Positions 1 to 5,151 of a DNA stretch of 5,151 nucleotides are shown one piece after another. The notes beneath the pieces are model-generated. The model saw only the letters and a program-made list of their open reading frames with translations, did no database searches and was not told the DNA's origin. The DNA is from an uncultured Chitinophagales bacterium (GTDB lineage Bacteria; Bacteroidota; Bacteroidia; Chitinophagales; Chitinophagaceae), in the NCBI GenBank assembly GCA_946886475.1, contig CAMPIQ010000190.1, forward strand, positions 1-5,151, written 5' to 3'. Made by a program: the position numbers and the translations under genes. Each line of letters begins with the position of its first letter. Within the stretch, counting starts at the first letter, position 1.

Positions 1-7
1 TAGTTAA

Positions 8-38
8 TTTTTTTTAACAATATGCAGCAATAAATTTG
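8..38 (+). promoter_or_regulatory. Candidate Bacteroidota-type promoter for the susC-susD-like pair
   Basis: TAAATTTG at 31-38 matches the Bacteroidota -7 consensus TAnnTTTG exactly at its fixed positions. About 19 bases upstream lies a run of T at 8-15, which gives TTTT where the -33 element TTTG is expected, a 3 of 4 match. Transcription would start at about 43-46, leaving an untranslated leader of about 140 nt. The match and spacing are visible in the sequence; that it is used is inference. AT-rich DNA yields such matches by chance fairly often, and a promoter further upstream of the window is possible. Confidence 0.4.
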
Positions 39-76
39 AAGAGCTTGTCTAATTCAAGCCGTGCAATAAATTTTAC

Positions 77-89
77 GATTGTTACAATC
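77..89. repeat. 13-bp perfect dyad, possible operator
   Basis: GATTGT (77-82), a central T (83) and ACAATC (84-89) form an exact inverted repeat with 6-bp arms. It lies about 35-45 bases downstream of the predicted transcription start and about 95 bases before the susC-like start codon. As RNA it could only make a 5-bp stem with a 3-nt loop, which is weak and has no U-tract, so a terminator is unlikely. A binding site for a dimeric regulator is the more natural reading if it is functional. I do not recognise the motif as that of a known regulator. An arm of this length can arise by chance in AT-rich DNA of this size. Confidence 0.25.
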
Positions 90-184
90 CTTTACCCCTA
101 TAAAAGACGCAAGTTGAATTTTTCTATTTAGGCGTTCACTAAGAATTGGTTTCAATAGATTTAAACACCAAAACAATTATTCAC

Positions 185-3100
185 ATGAGAAAATTTGCTT
201 CGTTCTTTGCGATGCTAATGCTGTTTTCAGTATTTGCTATTGCACAAAATCGTACCGTTAAAGGTATTGTTAGAGATGATAAAGGGATACCTGTCCCATT
301 TGCTACAATCACGGAAGCAGGTACACAAAATGGTACAACTGCTGATGCAACAGGTACATTTTCGTTGAGTATCAAGGAAGGCTCTCGTTTGGTAATTTCT
401 GCTACCGGTTTTAATCCGGTAACTATAACACCAACTGCTGGAAGTATGGAAATTTCCCTGGTCGCTGCTTCTGGAGAATTACAAGAAGTGGTTGTAACAG
501 CACTGGGAATCAAAAGAGATCAGAAAGCTCTAGGCTACGCTGTTTCACAAGTTAATCCTAATGAAGTTTTACAAAAGTCTGAGCCAGATCTCCTTAAGGG
601 ATTACAGGGTAAGGTTCCCGGAGTTGATATCAGGATTGGACAAGGTGCTCCCGGTGCAGCAACACGCATTCAAATTAGGGGTGTTTCTTCCATTGGTCTT
701 TCAACACAACCATTAATCATTGTAGATGGAGCTCCTTACAGTAATATCGAAGTAGGAGCAGGAAGTGCTTTTTCAGGTGGAGGCGCATCAGGTACTAGTT
801 TAGGGAACCTTGATGCAAACGATATTGAATCTATAAATGTGCTGAAAGGTGCCGCCGCTGCTTCCTTATATGGATCAAGAGCATCAAACGGTGTAATACT
901 AATTACCACTAAGTCCGGATCAGCAAAGAAAGGAGCTAAACCTTTAAATGTTAATGTAAGATCTGGGTTTAGTATTGAAAAAATTGCAAATCTGCCTGAT
1001 TTACAAAACACATATGGTGCAGGTGCAAACTTTGTTACCCAATCTTCCAATGGTTCCTGGGGTGCTGCATTCGGCAAGGGTGTAATATATAATGCATCTG
1101 GCCAGGTAGTGCGGCCATCTTCTTCAGGGATAGATTCTATTCCTGCTGGTACTTGGGCGGCTATGTTTGCAGCTTATCCTGAATTGTTTCCCGGGGGATT
1201 GGCTCCTTACAAAGCATCACCTGATAATGTTGAAAAATTATTTGAGACAGGTAGACTTTATGAAAATTCTGTTAATGTAAATGGTGGTAATGGCGGTACT
1301 TCTTTTAACCTTACTGCTTCTAATATTAGTCAGAAAGGTTACATTATGAATACCAGTTATACAAAAAACAATATTTCTGCCGGAGGTCAAACATCCGTAG
1401 GGAGGCTGACCGTTGGTGCTAGTGTTTCCTATGCCCGTTCCAAACAAGTGGGTGGATATTTTGGACAGGTTCAATCCTTCCTGACCGGATGGGGACGTAC
1501 TTTTACCCAGGCAAGAAACTGGGATATCGCTGCCTGGCCAATCCAGGACAGAAATGGAAATCAAATAGGCTTTAATACCGGGCAGTATACCAATCCAATC
1601 TGGGCTGCTTATCACAATACCATTACAACACACGATGATCGCATGGTTGCTAATGCCCGGGCTTCTTATAAGGTAAATAACTGGATCACGATTAATTATA
1701 ATTTGGGTGTAAATAACTATGCACTTTTCCGTGATGCCATCATTGATAAGAGCTCTTTAGGTAGTTCTAATAATGCTTTAGGTAGCATCACTGAATCAAT
1801 TTACAGAAACATGGATCTTAATTCAACGCTTGTTGCCATGTTCACACCCAAGATTAATGATAATTTTACCCTGGATTTCAAAGTTGGAAGCGATGTATTC
1901 CAAAGACAAGCACGCTCACAGCAAGTTGAAGGTGTTGACTTTATAGTCCCTGGAATTTATAACCTGGGCAACACCAACAATAAGTTCTTCAACGCAGATT
2001 CAAGGAGCAAGAGAAGACTGGTAGGTGTGTTTAGTGATGCAACAATTGGCTACAAAAATTTTGCTTTTCTGAACGTTTCAGGCAGGATGGATCTTACTTC
2101 AACACTTCCTTATGATAATGCCCAATATTTTTATCCAGGTGTATCTGGTTCATTTGTATGGACAGACGCATTTGGCATAAAGTCAAATATGTTGAATTAT
2201 GGCAAACTTCGTTTGGGATATGCAAGGGTGGGTAATGATGCCAACCCTCATAATGGTCAGGATGTATTTAATTTAAGCGCTACTTCTTTTCTTGGACAGC
2301 CAAGGGCTACCAGGGGAGGTACAACTTACGACCCGGATCTTACACCTGAATTTACCAGTGAAATTGAAGCTGGGGCAGATTTTCAATTATGGAATCGCAG
2401 GATTAATGCCGAGATTACCTGGTATGACAAGAAAACTACAGACCTGATTTATGCTGTAGATGTACCAGTTACTACAGGTTATTCAAGTTTCTATACTAAT
2501 TTGGGAGAACTCCGCAACACTGGTTGGGAAATAGGGCTAACAGTAAAACCTGTAATGACCAACAATGTATTGTGGGAAGTACGTGGTGCTTTCACGCGTA
2601 ACATTAACACAGTAGAAGAACTTGTTGAAGGTCTTGACCTGATTCATTATTCAGGATATTCTACACAAGGGGGTTTTTTACAGGCAGGTTCTCGCTTCAA
2701 TTTTTTCAGAGGAACCAAACTGGCAAGATCTGAAGATGGAGAGATTTTAATTGACCCTAGCAGTGGCTGGCCTTTGGTTAATCCAACACCTGTTGATTTG
2801 GGAGGACAGCCTGAGCCAGAATATAAGCTGGGTTTGACTAATACTATTTCTTTTAAAGGCTTTAGTTTAAGTGCTTTATTTGATATTACTAAGGGCGGCA
2901 TGTTCTTTTCAGAGTCCATCCAAAGCATGTTAGGACGTGGTGTAACAAAAGATAATGAGAACAGGGAAATCAACAGGGTTATAAGGGGTGTTTATGGAGA
3001 TCCAAACCAAGTTACGGGGCCTGATGGTAATCCGATTTTCGTACCACTTTTAGTTGGTGGAAAAACAGTTCCTAACCAAACCAAGTTGTCTACAAATGAC

Positions 3101-3430
3101 CTGTATTTTCAGGCTGGTATTGCTAATGCGAGTTCATTTGCAACTAACTCTGCTGGTGAGTTCGGCTTTTACGATGCTTCAGTTTATCGTTTACGTGAAA
3201 TTACCCTGGCTTATGATTTACCTAAGTCAATTACCAACAAATTGAAAATCGACAGGATCAACGTTTCTCTTTCCGGTCGCAACCTATGGTACATTGCTCC
3301 AGGTACGCCTAAACATATAAATTATGATCCAGAAGTAAGTGCCTTTGGCACCAGTGCTGCACAAGGTTTTGATATTACCGGTGCGCCAAGTGCAAAAAGA
3401 TACGGCTTCAATATCAATGTAGGGTTATAA
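185..3430 (+). CDS. SusC/RagA-family TonB-dependent outer membrane transporter
   Basis: This gene encodes a 1081-aa outer-membrane barrel that imports a nutrient using TonB-ExbBD energy, paired with the SusD-like lipoprotein downstream. Residues 1-20 form a signal peptide (MRK, hydrophobic core, AIA before Q21). Residues about 23-98 are a carboxypeptidase-D regulatory-like beta domain (CarbopepD_reg_2). A TonB-box-like EVVVTALG lies at 101-108. The plug runs about 115-243, with LIIVDGAP at 177-184, a Gly/Ser-rich loop at 190-208 and the SusC signature LYGSRASNGVILITTK at 228-243. The barrel takes up the rest, with family-typical LGGQPEPEYKLG near 872, YRLREITLAY near 1001 and RNLW at 1032-1035. 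It ends in a short beta strand closing with VGL. No STN domain is present, so FecI/FecR-type signalling is not expected. The protein has no cysteine. The frame stays open back to a TTG at 146, but I chose the ATG at 185 because the signal peptide begins exactly there. Length is normal and no frameshift is seen. The substrate is unknown. Confidence 0.96.
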   Translation: MRKFASFFAMLMLFSVFAIAQNRTVKGIVRDDKGIPVPFATITEAGTQNGTTADATGTFSLSIKEGSRLVISATGFNPVTITPTAGSMEISLVAASGELQEVVVTALGIKRDQKALGYAVSQVNPNEVLQKSEPDLLKGLQGKVPGVDIRIGQGAPGAATRIQIRGVSSIGLSTQPLIIVDGAPYSNIEVGAGSAFSGGGASGTSLGNLDANDIESINVLKGAAAASLYGSRASNGVILITTKSGSAKKGAKPLNVNVRSGFSIEKIANLPDLQNTYGAGANFVTQSSNGSWGAAFGKGVIYNASGQVVRPSSSGIDSIPAGTWAAMFAAYPELFPGGLAPYKASPDNVEKLFETGRLYENSVNVNGGNGGTSFNLTASNISQKGYIMNTSYTKNNISAGGQTSVGRLTVGASVSYARSKQVGGYFGQVQSFLTGWGRTFTQARNWDIAAWPIQDRNGNQIGFNTGQYTNPIWAAYHNTITTHDDRMVANARASYKVNNWITINYNLGVNNYALFRDAIIDKSSLGSSNNALGSITESIYRNMDLNSTLVAMFTPKINDNFTLDFKVGSDVFQRQARSQQVEGVDFIVPGIYNLGNTNNKFFNADSRSKRRLVGVFSDATIGYKNFAFLNVSGRMDLTSTLPYDNAQYFYPGVSGSFVWTDAFGIKSNMLNYGKLRLGYARVGNDANPHNGQDVFNLSATSFLGQPRATRGGTTYDPDLTPEFTSEIEAGADFQLWNRRINAEITWYDKKTTDLIYAVDVPVTTGYSSFYTNLGELRNTGWEIGLTVKPVMTNNVLWEVRGAFTRNINTVEELVEGLDLIHYSGYSTQGGFLQAGSRFNFFRGTKLARSEDGEILIDPSSGWPLVNPTPVDLGGQPEPEYKLGLTNTISFKGFSLSALFDITKGGMFFSESIQSMLGRGVTKDNENREINRVIRGVYGDPNQVTGPDGNPIFVPLLVGGKTVPNQTKLSTNDLYFQAGIANASSFATNSAGEFGFYDASVYRLREITLAYDLPKSITNKLKIDRINVSLSGRNLWYIAPGTPKHINYDPEVSAFGTSAAQGFDITGAPSAKRYGFNINVGL

Positions 3431-3460
3431 TTTAAATACTAACACTTATCTCTATTAATT
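3431..3460 (+). other. 30-nt susC-susD intergenic gap, likely co-transcribed
   Basis: The two stop/start codons are separated by 30 bases of AT-rich DNA with no hairpin or T-run that could act as a terminator and no TAnnTTTG promoter element. This supports a single transcript for the pair. No Shine-Dalgarno sequence precedes the ATG at 3461; the bases before it are TCTCTATTAATT. Initiation on unstructured AT-rich leaders is usual in Bacteroidota. Co-transcription is inferred from spacing and from the universal pairing of these families. Confidence 0.7.
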
Positions 3461-5149
3461 ATGAAAAAAATAAAAATAATTTTAATTCCCTGCATCGTTG
3501 CAATGCTTTTAATAACAACTTCAGGATGCAAGAAATACCTGGATGTGAACGAGGATTTAAACAGACCAACGAGTGTTCCTTTGACCACATTGTTGGCTAG
3601 TTCGCAACAAAGAATAGGTAGTGCATTTGCGCTGGGAACCACAATTGGTAATGGACTGGGTGTTTATACCCACCAGTTAATGCAATATGGCGGATTTAAC
3701 CGCTATGGAATCACTGCAACAGGTACAGATGGAAGTTGGGGTACTTTATACAGCATCATCACAAATGTTGATGTGCTTATTGAACAGGCCACAGCAAGTG
3801 AGCAGTTTATGTATGCAGGCGTGGGAAAAGTTTTAAAAGCTTACACTGCAAGCATGATGGTGGATCTTTGGGGTGATATTCCATTTTCTGATTACAATAA
3901 ATTTAAAGAAGGCATCAGGCAGCCTGCATTTGATGATGATGCAGCAATTTATCCTCAACTGATTTCTTTATTAGATGAAGCTATCCTTGATATTCAAAAT
4001 CCAGCCCCACAAGCAAAACCAGGGGCAGATGATTTAGTATATAAAGGCAATGCTACCAGGTGGGTCAAAGCGGCCAATACAATTAAGTTGAAGTTATATA
4101 CACAAATGAGATTGGTAGAAGATGTATCATCTCAGGTAACGGCTCTGTTAGCTGATCCTGCTAATTTAATCAATTCCCAAGCGGAAAGTTTCCTGTTTCC
4201 ATTCGGTCCCTTTACAAGTACTGATGACAGGTATCCTGGATATAGTGATTATTCTGCTGCTCAGCGTGGTGGTCAAATTCCAAGCCATTGGATGTATGAA
4301 ATTATGAAGGGTTATAATTCGGATATATATACAAACTTAGACGATCCGCGTATTCCTTATTATTTTTATAAACAGAAAACCGCATCTCAAAACCCGGAAA
4401 ACTGTACTGATTACCGGGATGGAGGATTCATTACGCTTATTTTTGGATCTAATAGTCCTTGTGTAGGGGGATCAAATAGTAATACTTATACTTTACTGGG
4501 CATTTATCCTATTGGTGGCCGTTATGATGAAGGTTTGGGTCAAATAATAAATGCTTCTGGTGGTACATTAAATGCGGCTAATGCCGGAACCGGAGCAGCT
4601 CCCCAAAGAGCTCTTACCTATGCCGACCGTTTATTCCTGGAAGCTGAACTCATTAATGCGGGCCTTGCACCAGGTGATGAAAAAGCAGTATTTAGTGCAG
4701 CCTTAAATGCTGCTTTTGCCCAAGTTGATCATGTAATCGTTAATTTTATCAAACCCTCTCAGGCAGTTCCAGTGTTGGCAACTCAGGCAGCTACGACTAC
4801 CTATAAAAGTGGTGTGTTAGCTGAATATGATGCTGCGGGTTCAGCCACAGAAAGACTGGAGCATATTATGACTCAAAAGTGGTTATCACGTTTTGGAAAC
4901 TCAGCTGACAACTATACAGATTATCGCAGAACAGGATTTCCAAAATTATTCAGACCTGCACCGGAAGGAAATGTTACAGAGGTTGTTGTGCCAGGTGGAA
5001 CAGCTGGGCTAGGCGCAAAGGTTGTTCCTGTTTCTAATGGTACACCTTATCCCTTGTCGCTTCCATGGCCTCAGGACGAAATAAATAAAAATAGTAATGC
5101 ACCAGCCCAGAAAGTGCTAAACACCTATAAAGTATTTTGGCTGCCATAA
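3461..5149 (+). CDS. SusD/RagB-family nutrient-binding outer membrane lipoprotein (SusD-like_2 type)
   Basis: This gene encodes a 562-aa surface lipoprotein expected to cap the SusC-like barrel and help capture the substrate. Residues 1-22 are a lipoprotein signal peptide (MKKIK, hydrophobic core) with lipobox TSGC and acylated Cys at 23, followed by KKYLDVNEDLNRPT, a typical opening of the SusD-like_2 group. Helical (TPR-like) landmarks include WGDIPFSDY from 137, RWVKAAN at 200-206, YADRLFLEAE at 387-396 and QKWLSRFG at 472-479, followed by YRRTGFP at 488-494. The chain ends in YKVFWLP, a family-like aromatic C-terminus. The only cysteines of the mature chain besides Cys23 are 315 and 334, a possible disulfide next to the LLGIYPIGGRYD segment. 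The ATG is chosen because the signal peptide starts at it. It lies 30 nt after the susC-like stop, and its own stop is two bases before the window end, so the gene is complete. Length is normal for the family. The ligand cannot be predicted because no degradative enzyme is in view. Confidence 0.95.
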   Translation: MKKIKIILIPCIVAMLLITTSGCKKYLDVNEDLNRPTSVPLTTLLASSQQRIGSAFALGTTIGNGLGVYTHQLMQYGGFNRYGITATGTDGSWGTLYSIITNVDVLIEQATASEQFMYAGVGKVLKAYTASMMVDLWGDIPFSDYNKFKEGIRQPAFDDDAAIYPQLISLLDEAILDIQNPAPQAKPGADDLVYKGNATRWVKAANTIKLKLYTQMRLVEDVSSQVTALLADPANLINSQAESFLFPFGPFTSTDDRYPGYSDYSAAQRGGQIPSHWMYEIMKGYNSDIYTNLDDPRIPYYFYKQKTASQNPENCTDYRDGGFITLIFGSNSPCVGGSNSNTYTLLGIYPIGGRYDEGLGQIINASGGTLNAANAGTGAAPQRALTYADRLFLEAELINAGLAPGDEKAVFSAALNAAFAQVDHVIVNFIKPSQAVPVLATQAATTTYKSGVLAEYDAAGSATERLEHIMTQKWLSRFGNSADNYTDYRRTGFPKLFRPAPEGNVTEVVVPGGTAGLGAKVVPVSNGTPYPLSLPWPQDEINKNSNAPAQKVLNTYKVFWLP

Positions 5150-5151
5150 AC

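Larger units (their letters stand above)
1..184 (+). other. Non-coding AT-rich leader upstream of the susC-like gene
   Basis: This stretch has no credible gene on either strand. It is strongly AT-rich and holds a candidate promoter (about 8-38), a short perfect dyad (77-89) and then about 95 bases with no recognisable site up to the start codon. The last 20 bases before the ATG at 185 are rich in A and C with no GGAGG-like sequence, which is usual for Bacteroidota. I see no tRNA, riboswitch-like fold or terminator hairpin. The upstream neighbour lies outside the window, so I cannot tell whether the whole intergenic region is present. Confidence 0.7.

Noticed and set aside
3..18. GTTAA / TTAAC inverted repeat around a T-run, as a possible terminator of an upstream gene
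   Set aside because: The stem is only 5 AT-rich base pairs with a 6-T loop and no T-tract after it, far too weak for a terminator. The T-run is better explained as simple AT-rich or -33 promoter sequence.
22..33. Three-codon upstream open frame ATG CAG CAA TAA
   Set aside because: It lies upstream of the predicted transcription start and overlaps the candidate -7 element; such mini-frames are expected by chance.
74..81. TACGATTG as a second -7-like promoter element
   Set aside because: It deviates from TAnnTTTG, overlaps the dyad, and has no TTTG-like element at the expected distance upstream.
1238..1633. 131-codon open frame on the minus strand within the susC-like gene, and similar minus-strand frames at 181-513, 736-1077, 2647-2973 and 3439-3642
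   Set aside because: All lie opposite strongly supported coding sequence, show no recognisable domain, and have compositions expected of antisense shadows.
1755..1785. Direct repeat of CTTTAGGTAG, 21 bases apart, in the susC-like gene
   Set aside because: It is an in-frame coincidence encoding LGS twice in a Ser/Asn-rich loop. There are only two short copies and no sign of a tandem array or slippage.
3054..3245. 63-codon + strand frame inside the susC-like gene in another frame
   Set aside because: It overlaps the conserved C-terminal barrel strands of the transporter and resembles no protein family I recognise.
1..5151. Search for CRISPR repeats, insertion-sequence ends, tRNA genes, attachment sites or phage/defence genes
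   Set aside because: No regularly spaced repeats, terminal inverted repeats, cloverleaf-like sequence or non-Sus genes were visible; the window is almost entirely filled by the two transport genes.

Overview
The window looks like a chromosomal segment of a Bacteroidota bacterium. It holds one tandem SusC/SusD-type outer-membrane uptake pair, a family arrangement confined to that phylum. The signs are a SusC signature after the plug, a SusD-type lipoprotein directly downstream, the absence of Shine-Dalgarno sequences before either start, AT-rich non-coding DNA, and a TAnnTTTG-type promoter element. The style of the two proteins (1081 aa SusC without an STN domain, SusD-like_2 type partner) would suit a Chitinophagales or Sphingobacteriales species. 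That finer placement is an impression, not something the sequence proves.

Layout: bases 1-184 are non-coding leader DNA with a candidate promoter (about 8-38) and a 13-bp perfect dyad (77-89). Bases 185-3430 encode a SusC/RagA-family TonB-dependent transporter. Bases 3431-3460 are a 30-nt AT-rich gap without a terminator. Bases 3461-5149 encode the cognate SusD/RagB-family surface lipoprotein. The window ends two bases after the susD-like stop codon, so anything further downstream (hydrolases, peptidases, more lipoproteins) is unseen. All coding is on the + strand; the minus-strand open frames are shadows of these two genes.

How they work together: by family knowledge, the SusC-like barrel sits in the outer membrane and its plug contacts TonB for energy. 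The SusD-like lipoprotein caps the barrel on the cell surface and helps capture an oligomeric nutrient (glycan, peptide or other) for import. The window contains no enzyme, sensor or sigma/anti-sigma gene, so the substrate cannot be named. The SusC lacks the N-terminal STN extension used in FecI/FecR-type signalling, so regulation by that route is unlikely.

Both genes appear intact and ordinary for their families. I found no convincing undescribed system. The points most worth a second look are the dyad in the leader, the long leader behind the candidate promoter, and a lone cysteine pair in the SusD-like protein.
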